From: Candidatus Kapaibacterium sp.
GTDB taxonomy: Bacteria > Bacteroidota > Ignavibacteria > Kapaibacteriales > UBA7675
Reading direction: 5' to 3'
Assembly (NCBI GenBank): GCA_028284775.1
Contig: JANQRB010000103.1
Location: 1-64,000 of the forward strand
Length of the DNA stretch: 64,000 bases
A model generated the notes under the pieces. That model saw only the letters and a program-made list of their open reading frames with translations. It was not told the DNA's origin and ran no database searches. The translations under genes and the position numbers were made by a program. The first letter of the stretch is position 1; every line of letters starts with the position of its first letter. Below are positions 27,347 to 34,941 of this stretch, in pieces.

Positions 27347-27433
27347 GGAGAGGTGCCGGAGTGGTTGAACGGGGCGGTCTCGAAAACCGTTGTAGGAGCA
27401 ATCCTACCGAGGGTTCGAATCCCTCTCTCTCCG
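27347..27433 (+). tRNA. tRNA-Ser(CGA)
   Basis: An 87-nt cloverleaf. The acceptor stem GGAGAGG pairs with TCTCTCC, and the discriminator is G73. The anticodon stem GCGGT/ACCGT holds the loop CTCGAAA with anticodon CGA (codon UCG). There is a long variable arm (TAGGAGCAATCCTA) and a T-arm GAGGG-TTCGAAT-CCCTC. The 3' CCA is not encoded. Confidence 0.95.
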
Positions 27434-27450
27434 CTAGGCAAGATTGACAA

Positions 27451-27536
27451 GCCCGGATGGCGGAACTGGCAGACGCGCTGTATTCAGGGTGCAGTATCCT
27501 ATGGATGTGCAGGTTCGAATCCTGTTCCGGGCACCA
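27451..27536 (+). tRNA. tRNA-Leu(CAG)
   Basis: 86 nt including the encoded CCA. The acceptor GCCCGGA pairs with the 3' end TCCGGGC-type strand. The anticodon stem CTGTA/TGCAG holds the loop TTCAGGG with anticodon CAG (codon CUG). There is a long variable arm (TATCCTATGGATG) and a T-loop TTCGAAT. It lies 17 bases after tRNA-Ser and is probably transcribed with it. One tRNA encodes CCA and its neighbour does not. Confidence 0.95.
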
Positions 27537-27547
27537 TTTAGTTCGAT

Positions 27548-27580
27548 AAGTCCTTACAATGACTTAGGTTGTAAGGACTT
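27548..27580 (+). terminator. Perfect 12-bp inverted repeat after the tRNA genes
   Basis: AAGTCCTTACAA (27548-27559) and TTGTAAGGACTT (27569-27580) pair perfectly around a 9-base loop, 11 bases after tRNA-Leu. It probably ends the tRNA transcript or guides 3' processing. The T-run behind it is short (GTGCGTTT). Confidence 0.6.
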
Positions 27581-27934
27581 GTGCGTTTAAAGCGCCAGCA
27601 GGTCATACACACTCTGTACCGACAGAACTTCAGTCGCGCCAAAGGCCGCTTCCAGAGTTTACTTAAAGAGCCCCGTTTACGCAGAACGGCCTCGGTTGTT
27701 AATGTAAGACGGAAGCTTGAGCTGGTCATTCCTGTACGATGTTTACCAATTTGTCTTAACTCCTGACCGGACTTCAGGCATTTCGTTCAGAGTTTTAGTA
27801 AGGCGGACGTCAAGTCTGGGCTGGCCAGAGGAGCGCTGGCAGGTAGCTGGTGACCGTCCGATGAATTCCCACTCTTCATCTGTACCAAAGCATGACGCTT
27901 ATGCTATGACAAAAGGCGCTTTGATATTGATCGC
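27581..27934. other. Intergenic stretch without a convincing gene
   Basis: About 350 bases between the tRNA hairpin and the nuoD promoter. Only short frames of about 60-80 codons exist, on both strands, with no ribosome binding site and no recognisable family. It could hold a decayed gene; small GIY-YIG-type genes often sit after tRNAs, but I could not identify such motifs. Confidence 0.4.
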
Positions 27935-27964
27935 TTGTCGTCCGCGGCGAAATTCGTAAATTCG
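27935..27964 (+). promoter_or_regulatory. Candidate nuoD promoter
   Basis: TTG (27935-27937), 19 bases, then TAAATTCG (27957-27964) in ATTCGTAAATTCG. It lies 64 bases before the nuoD ATG. The spacing suits the TTG/TAnnTTTG promoter class, although the -7 element deviates at one base. Confidence 0.4.
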
Positions 27965-28027
27965 AACTGTATATGGCGCGTCGGCAGGCGCATCCTATTC
28001 CATACTTTGCGGAAGGACTTTGCACGC

Positions 28028-29317
28028 ATGCAATCCGATTCGATTCCTCTCGGTACAACGGCAACCCTGGAGCGCATTTACGGCGAACGCCAGCGTAAAA
28101 TCATCAACCAGGTGTTGGATAAAGACACCACCGTGATGCTCGACGATCCACTTGAAAATGAGATGGTGCTCAACATGGGACCGCAGCATCCCGCCACCCA
28201 CGGCGTGTTGCGCGTCCTGGTGAGGATGGATGGCGAAACGGTCGTCAAATGTGTACCGGAGCTCGGCTACCTGCACCGCGGATTCGAAAAGCTCGCTGAA
28301 AACGTCACCTATCACGAGTTCATTCCGCATACGGACCGGCTCGATTACCTGGCGCCGATGAGCAATAATGTTGCGATCGCGATGGCCATCGAAAAGGCGG
28401 CTGGCGTGGAGGTGCCGGTACGCGGGCAATGGATTCGCATGTTAATCTGCGAACTGGCGCGCGTCTCGTCCCATCTGTTAGCCATGGGCGCCACCTGTAT
28501 GGACGTCGGCGCATTGACTGTTTTCCTCTGGACTTTTGCCGAACGTGAAAAGATTTACGATTTGTTCGAGCAGATCTGCGGCGCGCGCTTTACCACCAGT
28601 TATACGCGTGTCGGCGGCGTTGCCAATGACATCGAACTGCATGTGCTGCAGCAGATACGCGACTACCTCAATTCTTTTCCCGCCGCCATCGCCAACTGCG
28701 AGGGTCTGATTAACCGTAACCGGATTTTCGTCGACCGAATGGCGGGCGTAGGCTTTATGCCGCCCGAAAAGGCAATCCAGCTCGGACTGACCGGTCCCTG
28801 CCTGCGCGGCTCGGGCATTGACCACGACCTGAGGCGCGATGAGCCCTATATGCTCTACGATCAGGTGGAATACGATGTCGTAACAAATAATGATTGCGAC
28901 TGCTGGGGCCGCTATCAGGTGCGCGTCCAGGAAATGAAAGAGTCGGTGCGAATTGCGCACCAGATACTGGATAAGATGCCCGAAGGCCCCGTGATGGCCA
29001 ATCAACCCGACAAAGTACTGCCGCGCAAAGCCGAAATCTATACGCGAATGGAAGAGCTGATCAATGACTTTATGCTGGTCAACTTCGGCACGATGCCCGA
29101 AACCGGTGAATCGTATCACGCCATCGAATCACCGAAAGGCGAACTCGGCTTTTATGTCGTCAGCGACGGAACAGGCTATCCCTGGAAGATGAAGATTCGC
29201 TCGCCGTCCTCGAGCAATTTGCAGGCCCTGAAGTATATGTGCGAAGGCTCTATGATCGCGGATGTCGTGGCCATCATCGGCTCGATCGATCCGGTGATGG
29301 GTGAGGCCGACAAATAA
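28028..29317 (+). CDS. nuoD: NADH-quinone oxidoreductase subunit D (49 kDa)
   Basis: 429 residues from ATG 28028 with GGAAGGA about 10 bases upstream. Compared with the family core, which starts near MVLNMGPQHPATHG, it has about 40 extra N-terminal residues. Conserved stretches include VPELGYLHRGFEKL, DRLDYLAPM, RVGGVANDI and LGFYVVSDGTGYPWK, with quinone-site residues in GPQHPATHG. It belongs to the hydrophilic arm of complex I, where it helps form the quinone pocket. No other nuo gene is adjacent; nuoE lies 5 kb away on the opposite strand, so complex I genes are dispersed. A terminator follows. Confidence 0.96.
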   Translation: MQSDSIPLGTTATLERIYGERQRKIINQVLDKDTTVMLDDPLENEMVLNMGPQHPATHGVLRVLVRMDGETVVKCVPELGYLHRGFEKLAENVTYHEFIPHTDRLDYLAPMSNNVAIAMAIEKAAGVEVPVRGQWIRMLICELARVSSHLLAMGATCMDVGALTVFLWTFAEREKIYDLFEQICGARFTTSYTRVGGVANDIELHVLQQIRDYLNSFPAAIANCEGLINRNRIFVDRMAGVGFMPPEKAIQLGLTGPCLRGSGIDHDLRRDEPYMLYDQVEYDVVTNNDCDCWGRYQVRVQEMKESVRIAHQILDKMPEGPVMANQPDKVLPRKAEIYTRMEELINDFMLVNFGTMPETGESYHAIESPKGELGFYVVSDGTGYPWKMKIRSPSSSNLQALKYMCEGSMIADVVAIIGSIDPVMGEADK

Positions 29318-29355
29318 GAGAATCCGAAACAATTTGCCAAAGAAGTTATCAAAGA

Positions 29356-29395
29356 CGCTGAATATCGGCCTTTCCGAATTCGGCGTTTCTCTTTT
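29356..29395 (+). terminator. Rho-independent terminator after nuoD
   Basis: CGCTGAATATCGG (from 29356) pairs imperfectly with CCGAATTCGGCG (to 29385), followed by TTTCTCTTTT. It lies 38 bases after the nuoD stop. Confidence 0.6.
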
Positions 29396-29428
29396 ATGAT
29401 TCAATGACAATAATCTGCGGCGAGGATC

Positions 29429-30037
29429 ATGGATACCCGAAGGCCCCGTTTTGCGATCACAGACAAACGGCTGGCAAAGATTGAGCGGGTGCTGGCGCAT
29501 AAACAGCCCGACCTGGTGGTCGTGCTTGAAAATATCAATGATCCGCACAATCTTTCGGCTGTCTTGCGATCCTGTGATGGCGTGGGGGTCGTTGAAGTCA
29601 TCCTGCTGTATCACGGCGGCCAAACAATGCCGGAAATCAAAAAGTCTTCATCGGCCAGTGCGATGAAATGGCTGAACCTGCGAAACTTTGCCGGTGTGGA
29701 CGACTGCTTCCGTTATCTGCGCAGCCGTGAAATGCGCGTCTTTACGACGCAGCTTACCAGCGCTGCCGTATCGCTTTACGATATCGATCTGACCCAACCT
29801 ACCGCCCTGGTCTTCGGAAATGAACATGAGGGCGTTTCGGCCGAGGCGGTCGCCGCCGCAGACGGTAACTTTCTCATACCGCAGGTAGGGATGATCGAGA
29901 GTTTGAATATTTCGGTCGCCTGTGCCGTCTCGCTCTACGAAGCGTATCGCCAGCGTCGCGTGGCCGGAATGTATGAGCGGGCGCAGCTCGACGGGGAAGC
30001 CTATGCCGCGATGCTCGCTGAATGGCGAACCAAGTAA
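29429..30037 (+). CDS. SpoU/TrmH-family RNA 2'-O-methyltransferase
   Basis: 202 residues from ATG 29429 with GCGAGGA upstream. SPOUT knot motifs are clear: motif 1 VLENINDPHNLSAVLRSCDGVGV, motif 2 ALVFGNEHEGVSAEA, and motif 3 IPQVGMIESLNISVACAVSLYE. It is most like TrmH, which methylates the 2'-OH of guanosine 18 in tRNA, and its short length supports that; a 23S rRNA target cannot be excluded. The gene is convergent with the rhomboid-like gene, 6 bases apart. Confidence 0.9.
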   Translation: MDTRRPRFAITDKRLAKIERVLAHKQPDLVVVLENINDPHNLSAVLRSCDGVGVVEVILLYHGGQTMPEIKKSSSASAMKWLNLRNFAGVDDCFRYLRSREMRVFTTQLTSAAVSLYDIDLTQPTALVFGNEHEGVSAEAVAAADGNFLIPQVGMIESLNISVACAVSLYEAYRQRRVAGMYERAQLDGEAYAAMLAEWRTK

Positions 30038-30043
30038 TGCCGC

Positions 30044-30895
30044 TTACAGTCGGTTAGAATAATCTTCGAGAAACTGGCGTTCGGCCGCCGTCAGTGATGC
30101 CTCGCCTTTCAGGTGAATTTTATCCAGAATTTCGTTTAATCGATCTTCATTTAACAACTCGTCATTGGCCGGGCCGGCGATCATTTCACTTCTGCGTTCG
30201 GCCTTGCGTGGACCGAATACCTGTAGTACGTGCTCGCTGTCGGTTGTCTCGCTGTCATTCAACTCGCTTTCTTCGACTTGCCGCGTTCTATCGGTCGCTC
30301 TCTGCGGATGCTGTGCGAAATAGAGATGGGCAAATCCGATACCGGTTGCGACGCCTAAAAGGTCGGTGCAGAGAAAGGCGCCGAAGCTCTGCGGCTGGTC
30401 GACGATTGCAAAGAGGTCAGGCAGGACACTAACACCGATAAAGAGCATTACTGCGATCCAGGCCGGTAATGAGATGATACCGAACAAGGAGAGCTCCATC
30501 GAGGGATACAGATAAGCAAACACAATCATGGCGGCGAGGACCAGGGGCTCCGGTCCTGCAAAGTTGGGCGCCGAATTGCCCATTAAACAATACAAAACGC
30601 CGATAGTAAACAAAAAGACAATCGCATTGCGATAAAAATTCCATGAACCCAGCAGGCGCTCGAGCTCCGGAAAAAACAAATAAAGCGCGAAACTGGCAAT
30701 AAGCATCGTGATGAAACTGGGCATCACAAATGCATAGGTGAAAAGCCGCCAGTACTCGTGGTCGCTGATAACAGCGGCGGGAGAGAGTTCAAGCAGATGA
30801 GTCAGCTCGCCTTTGGTGAACAAATCACCCAGAAACAGGACTCCCACAATAATAAGAATCCTATGAGCGATTGGATATGAGTTCCACGAAAGCAT
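30044..30895 (-). CDS. Rhomboid-like membrane protein lacking the catalytic serine, with C-terminal DUF6576-like segment
   Basis: 283 residues with about six membrane helices. The fold marks are rhomboid: EYWRLFTYAFV at about 47-57 and a PELERLLGSWNFYR loop near 76-89. Where active rhomboids have GxSG, this protein has Gly114-Pro-Glu116-Pro117, so the nucleophilic Ser is missing. The His residue near GIGFAHLYF (about 190) is kept. It is predicted to be a pseudoprotease that binds membrane clients or stabilises partners. The soluble C-terminus ends with NEDRLNEILDKIHLKGEASL, matching the small tail domain common on Bacteroidota rhomboids. It is the last gene of the minus-strand Rieske/heme cluster. 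Confidence 0.82.
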   Translation of the reverse strand: MLSWNSYPIAHRILIIVGVLFLGDLFTKGELTHLLELSPAAVISDHEYWRLFTYAFVMPSFITMLIASFALYLFFPELERLLGSWNFYRNAIVFLFTIGVLYCLMGNSAPNFAGPEPLVLAAMIVFAYLYPSMELSLFGIISLPAWIAVMLFIGVSVLPDLFAIVDQPQSFGAFLCTDLLGVATGIGFAHLYFAQHPQRATDRTRQVEESELNDSETTDSEHVLQVFGPRKAERRSEMIAGPANDELLNEDRLNEILDKIHLKGEASLTAAERQFLEDYSNRL

Positions 30896-30908
30896 TGCCG
30901 ACTACTGC

Positions 30909-32369
30909 TCATTCAATTGTTAAGGATATTGTGCGGGGCGTGCTTCCAAAATGCGATGGCCGAGGCGCACTTGCCAGTGCACTATACTCGAATGTAGCAT
31001 ATTTGCGAACATTATCGAAGTACGAAATACTGAAAGGAAGGGTTGACCCGACAGCAAAGACGGCATCATCAGTATTCCCGGTATTCAGTTCCCGCTGCAG
31101 CTCGATGGTCCATCCACTGCCGGGCGTGAAGACCCCCTTGGCTCTAATGTCAGCCCGACTGGCGAATTGATTGTCATCCACTCGCAGCAGCCAGCCGGGA
31201 ACAAGATCATTGGCCGCCCAGGGAGCGTTCGTTGCCGGGTTGTTGTCAACGTTAAAGTTAACATCGGTCTGATCCCAGATAAAACGGGAAGGATTAAGGC
31301 CGTTATTGCCGGTGCCGGCTACCCGGGCCGGCAACTGCAGGCCCGCGCCGTCGGGACTGAAGTTCTCTCTGGCAAAAGTCTTGCCGACATCGCCTCGGCG
31401 TTCGTTCGTAAAGATCTGACCGTCGGAACCCACGGCAAAATAATCATCGGCAAGTCCTTGCGGGTTGCTCGTGCCGGCTTTCCAATACCAAATGTCGATT
31501 ATGCCGCCGCCCGGATACATACCGCCCTCGTAATTTTCCGCCTGACTGGTCTGATGGCAGGCTAGCTCGCAGCCTAAAGCCGCAAATGTTTCGCCCGCTG
31601 CGTCGCCGCGCACGTCATTTGACAGGGGGAACAGCAGGCTTAAGCCGTCCTGGCCTTCTTCGCTGCGCCGCCAGCTCTGCTCATCGCCGGCATTACCGCC
31701 AAGAAAGGTCCATTGATTCGGCGTTTCATGCAGGCTTTCATCATCGATCCGAACAAGGAAATAGATGCTGCTTCCGTCGTGCACCGACTTGATGCGCAGA
31801 TTAAAGCTGCGATTATCTCCGCTGCTGGCCTCTACCTGCTCAAGATCGGTCTGAAGCTCCTGGCTCGCCAACCAGGCGTTGTCATCGGCCAAGCCATCAA
31901 TCTGCGGTGCTGAGGATACACGCACCGCATTCAGGCTGAGAACATTGTCGGGATCAAGACCGATGCCTGTAAGCGGCACACTGATCGCCGCATCCAGTCC
32001 CACGGTGAGGCGCGCTGAATATGAACGTTGGGCCAACGGCCTGAATCCTACTTCGACGGTGCCGCTTTGGCCGGGAAAGAGCGCTGCATCGGGCTGCGAC
32101 ACGATGGCGTAGACTTCCGTATCGGCGCCTTCCAGTGATGCCGCCACCGCCAGTTGCTCGGATCGATTGTTGGTAACTTCCACTGTCAAAATTTTTTGCT
32201 CATTTAGTTCGACCGGCCCAAAACTCAGCGACGACGGAGAAACAAGAAAATCACTGTCGTCAATGGGGCCATCGTCGGAAGTACATGCCGAGATCATCGT
32301 TGCCAGCAAAAACAGCAGCAAAGATCGGAACAGCGTGTGACGGCGGAGAGTCGGAAGCTTGAGATACAT
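30909..32369 (-). CDS. Lipoprotein with ethylbenzene-dehydrogenase/cytochrome c-552-type heme-binding domain
   Basis: 486 residues from ATG 32369; ATG 32381 and one at 32429 are alternatives. The lipobox MISAC (Cys29) makes it a lipoprotein. Residues of about 40-140 form an Ig-like domain of the choice-of-anchor D/HYDIN sort (FGPVELNEQKILTVEVTNN). Residues of about 150-486 resemble the cytochrome c-552/DMSO reductase-like heme-binding domain (IDGLADDNAWLAS; IYFLVRIDDESL; IDIWYWKAG). A CxxxCH motif, Cys267-Glu-Leu-Ala-Cys271-His272, may bind a c-type heme with unusual spacing; such domains more often hold b-type heme through other residues. It is likely an electron-transfer protein facing the periplasm or surface and lies just downstream of two Rieske genes. 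Confidence 0.8.
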   Translation of the reverse strand: MYLKLPTLRRHTLFRSLLLFLLATMISACTSDDGPIDDSDFLVSPSSLSFGPVELNEQKILTVEVTNNRSEQLAVAASLEGADTEVYAIVSQPDAALFPGQSGTVEVGFRPLAQRSYSARLTVGLDAAISVPLTGIGLDPDNVLSLNAVRVSSAPQIDGLADDNAWLASQELQTDLEQVEASSGDNRSFNLRIKSVHDGSSIYFLVRIDDESLHETPNQWTFLGGNAGDEQSWRRSEEGQDGLSLLFPLSNDVRGDAAGETFAALGCELACHQTSQAENYEGGMYPGGGIIDIWYWKAGTSNPQGLADDYFAVGSDGQIFTNERRGDVGKTFARENFSPDGAGLQLPARVAGTGNNGLNPSRFIWDQTDVNFNVDNNPATNAPWAANDLVPGWLLRVDDNQFASRADIRAKGVFTPGSGWTIELQRELNTGNTDDAVFAVGSTLPFSISYFDNVRKYATFEYSALASAPRPSHFGSTPRTISLTIE

Positions 32370-32487
32370 TCGTGTTCGCATTCGTGTCCAAAGATAGGCA
32401 GCGGCGCAAAGATCAAGAAAACGGGGCAATTATTAAAGTCCAAATTGCATTCATCGAATCGGAATCCTCGTCATCGGCGACAAGCAA

Positions 32488-33270
32488 TTACGCCTGGATC
32501 AGCATATTTTTCGTAGCGCTAAAGCCGGATGAGCTGCGAAGCCGATAGAAGTATGGCCCCGGCGTCAAATGCCCGCAGCGGCAAGAGACGACATAGCGAC
32601 CCGGCTGCAGATAGCTGTCGTGCAGCGTTGCGACAAGCAGTCCCTGAACAGAGAAAAGCTCCAGTACCAGATGGCCGGGCTCGGCGATTTCGAAGTCGAT
32701 ACGCGCGATCTGCCGAACCGGATTGGGATGGCAGCGGCCGAGCTTGGAGCGCGTCGGCGCCCTGGCGGAGATATCTGTCCGCAAACCGGGAATGTCAATT
32801 CGCAGTGTCTTGGCGCCGTCGAACACCACCGGGTAGCTCGCGAGCGGCTCGTTTGCCGGATCCGCCAGGACCGCCCCATAGGCATCGAATTCACTTTCAT
32901 GACATGGGCAGGTATAGGATCGGCTGACAGGATTATAAGGACCGATGCAGCAACCATCGTGGGTGCAGCGCGCCGTAACAGCTGCGAATTCGTCATTGCG
33001 AACACGAGTGAGATAGATACGACTTTGCCCGTTGCCGCAGCGTTCCAAAAAGGGCAGCTCCCCCAGCGTGAGAAGCACCGATCCGCCGGCATGCGCTAGT
33101 GCCGGGTAGTCGTCGATTGAAATGCTGACAATAGCGCTTGCGCGGTTGCCCGAGGCTTTGCCGCGCCCCGCCGGAATGCCCTCTGCCGGGCTGCCGGAAA
33201 GGAGCGCCAAGACACAGACGCTCATACTCTGGCGCAAAAAGGCGCGCCGCGCTCCATTCGAGTGTTTCAT
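32488..33270 (-). CDS. Exported Rieske [2Fe-2S] protein with Tat-like signal and T9SS sorting domain (paralogue 1)
   Basis: 260 residues. The N-terminus has Arg8-Arg9-Ala-Phe-Leu followed by a hydrophobic stretch, a twin-arginine-like signal. The Rieske domain (about 45-165) has box 1 Cys102-Thr-His104-Asp-Gly-Cys107 and box 2 Cys121-Pro-Cys123-His124. So the cluster ligands (C102, H104, C121, H124) and the disulfide pair (C107, C123) of bc1-type Rieske proteins are all present. An extra Cys108 follows. After a short linker, residues of about 178-260 form a T9SS type A sorting domain (GRCHPNPVRQIARIDF ... GPYFYRL ... MLIQA). It should reach the cell surface already carrying its cluster. The partner is unknown. 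It is a tandem paralogue of the next gene. Confidence 0.85.
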   Translation of the reverse strand: MKHSNGARRAFLRQSMSVCVLALLSGSPAEGIPAGRGKASGNRASAIVSISIDDYPALAHAGGSVLLTLGELPFLERCGNGQSRIYLTRVRNDEFAAVTARCTHDGCCIGPYNPVSRSYTCPCHESEFDAYGAVLADPANEPLASYPVVFDGAKTLRIDIPGLRTDISARAPTRSKLGRCHPNPVRQIARIDFEIAEPGHLVLELFSVQGLLVATLHDSYLQPGRYVVSCRCGHLTPGPYFYRLRSSSGFSATKNMLIQA

Positions 33271-33442
33271 AACTGTGATCCTTCCTTAGGTTCGTCGATG
33301 CCCATCGGCGACAGCATCGACCGGCTTTGGCAAGCGCATGACGATACCGTCTCGACCAGATCGCGACCGGATTATCGTTTGGGTGAAGTTCCTTGACTTC
33401 ACTGTATGGAGGGAGGTGGAAACTCTAACACTGAAGAAACAC

Positions 33443-34246
33443 TTATCCGGCGCCGACTGTCATGCGACGGCTTGCACTGTAGCCGAAAGAAGTCGAGAGA
33501 CGATAGACATATATGCCTGCGGCCAGGCTGGAACAGTCAGTGCGAACAGCATAGACGCCGGGCGTCTGGTAGCTTTGTACCAGCGATCGGATCAATTCGC
33601 CTCGCAGATTGAAGATTGCCAGATTGACCTGACCGCCTCGGTGCAGCGTGTATTCGATCCGCGCTTCATCACGAACCGGGTTAGGCGTCGATTGCCCTAA
33701 CATCGTCAGGCTCGTCGATTCGGACATCACGGCTGTCGGCAGGCCTGGAATATCGATGCTGACAGACCTATCGCCGTCAAACGTCGTGTCGTAGCTTGTC
33801 AGAGGGGCGCTCGCCGGACCACGCATCACGTCGCCGCTGATCGAAAACTCCGACCCATGACACTGACAGCGAAAACGCTCCGTGTCCTTATTGAAATCGT
33901 CGATGCAGCATGAGTTGTGGGTACAGCGGGCCGAGACAGCAGAAAACTCGGTCGGGCCGACGCGCGAGAGCATAACACGACCGAATGCGTCGCCGCCGAC
34001 GCCAAAGGTACATTGATCAAAGATCGGCAGATTGGGAAACTCCAGCCGTACGGAACCCATTACTTCGTTGAGCGCCGGATACTGATCGAGATCGATTGCG
34101 ACGACGCCGGTAATTGTTCCATTTTCACTGCGTAAGCCGATTGTGTCGCGACCGAGCAGAACTCCGCCGTTCAGCGAAGCAAACACCGAAACGCTTAAGG
34201 CGCTTTTCAAAAAGTCGCGGCGGCTAACATTGTCGCTGATGCTCAT
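33443..34246 (-). CDS. Exported Rieske [2Fe-2S] protein with Tat signal and T9SS sorting domain (paralogue 2)
   Basis: 267 residues. Ser-Arg-Arg-Asp-Phe-Leu-Lys (8-14) is a canonical Tat motif. The Rieske domain has Cys108-Thr-His110-Asn-Ser-Cys113 and Cys127-Gln-Cys129-His130-Gly-Ser, again with both disulfide cysteines, and Cys114 beside the box as in paralogue 1. Residues of about 182-267 are a T9SS sorting domain (GQSTPNPVRDEARIEY ... AAGIYVYRLS). The two proteins align along their length but differ clearly, so the duplication is not recent. It is the upstream gene of the Rieske/heme-lipoprotein cluster. Energy source and acceptor cannot be told from sequence. Confidence 0.87.
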   Translation of the reverse strand: MSISDNVSRRDFLKSALSVSVFASLNGGVLLGRDTIGLRSENGTITGVVAIDLDQYPALNEVMGSVRLEFPNLPIFDQCTFGVGGDAFGRVMLSRVGPTEFSAVSARCTHNSCCIDDFNKDTERFRCQCHGSEFSISGDVMRGPASAPLTSYDTTFDGDRSVSIDIPGLPTAVMSESTSLTMLGQSTPNPVRDEARIEYTLHRGGQVNLAIFNLRGELIRSLVQSYQTPGVYAVRTDCSSLAAGIYVYRLSTSFGYSASRRMTVGAG

Positions 34247-34314
34247 TGTGCAGTCTCGTATTGGAGGAATCGCTGAAGAATGTCAAGGCTGCTCACCTGC
34301 CGATCTTACGCGGG

Positions 34315-34342
34315 GCGGATGATGCGCGGGCGAATCATCCGC
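34315..34342 (-). terminator. Hairpin between nuoE and the Rieske genes
   Basis: GCGGATGAT (34315-34323) and ATCATCCGC (34334-34342) form a perfect 9-bp stem with a 10-base GC-rich loop, 48 bases past the nuoE stop in the minus direction. No T-run follows; it may end nuoE transcription or separate expression of the two units. Confidence 0.4.
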
Positions 34343-34389
34343 ATTTGTCCGGCCTCTGTTATTTGCGCTGCTTATGCGCCGAATTGCGA

Positions 34390-34863
34390 TCAATCGAGCG
34401 ACGAGACAAGGGCATCGACTTTCGACATGTCCAGATTTTCATGGTAGTCTTCATTAATCGCGATCATCGGAGCACCGCCACAGGCCCCCATACACTCGAC
34501 CTCTTCCAGCGAGTACGTGCCGTCGGCAGTCCGCTCGTTATGGCCGATGCTAAAGCGGGACTTCAGATGATCGTAGATCTTGTCGCCACCGCGCAGCATG
34601 CAGGAGACATTGGTACAAACCTGGATATGATAGCGGCCCATCGGCTTTTTGAAATACATCGTATAAAACGTCGCGACGCCCAGGACATGTGCATAGGGCA
34701 GATTCATCAGCTCGCCGACATAGCGCATGACTTCTTCAGACAGCCAGCCAAACTTTTTCTGCGCCATCCAGAGCACCGGCATAATGGCGGATTTTGGATC
34801 GGGATACAATGACTTGTAGTGTTCTACGCGTTGCAACTCATCGGCGTCGAAAACGATTTCCAT
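34390..34863 (-). CDS. nuoE: NADH-quinone oxidoreductase subunit E (24 kDa)
   Basis: 157 residues, thioredoxin-like fold. The [2Fe-2S] N1a ligands are visible as CTNVSC (Cx4C) and CMGACG (Cx3C). The helical N-terminus (DPKSAIMPVLWMAQKKFGWLSEEVMRYVGELM) and VATFYTMYF are typical. In complex I it works with NuoF, the FMN subunit, which is not in this window. Close similarity to HoxE/HydB-type subunits of NAD-linked hydrogenases means the assignment to complex I rests on the presence of nuoD nearby. Confidence 0.93.
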   Translation of the reverse strand: MEIVFDADELQRVEHYKSLYPDPKSAIMPVLWMAQKKFGWLSEEVMRYVGELMNLPYAHVLGVATFYTMYFKKPMGRYHIQVCTNVSCMLRGGDKIYDHLKSRFSIGHNERTADGTYSLEEVECMGACGGAPMIAINEDYHENLDMSKVDALVSSLD

Positions 34864-34904
34864 GTACCGGTCACACTAGTTAGACAGAATTGGTTCCAGG
34901 AATG

Positions 34905-34916
34905 CTAAAATACGAA
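34905..34916 (-). promoter_or_regulatory. Candidate nuoE promoter box
   Basis: On the minus strand it reads TTCGTATTTTAG, about 45 bases upstream of the nuoE ATG, resembling the TTCGTATTTTTG box before hmgA. It differs from TAnnTTTG at the end. Confidence 0.25.
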
Positions 34917-34941
34917 AATGTGCGAAACGCCCGTCCGGTAT

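Noticed and set aside
27581..27766. 61-codon basic frame after the tRNA genes, considered as a decayed GIY-YIG or transposase gene
   Set aside because: No motif of either family could be found in any frame.
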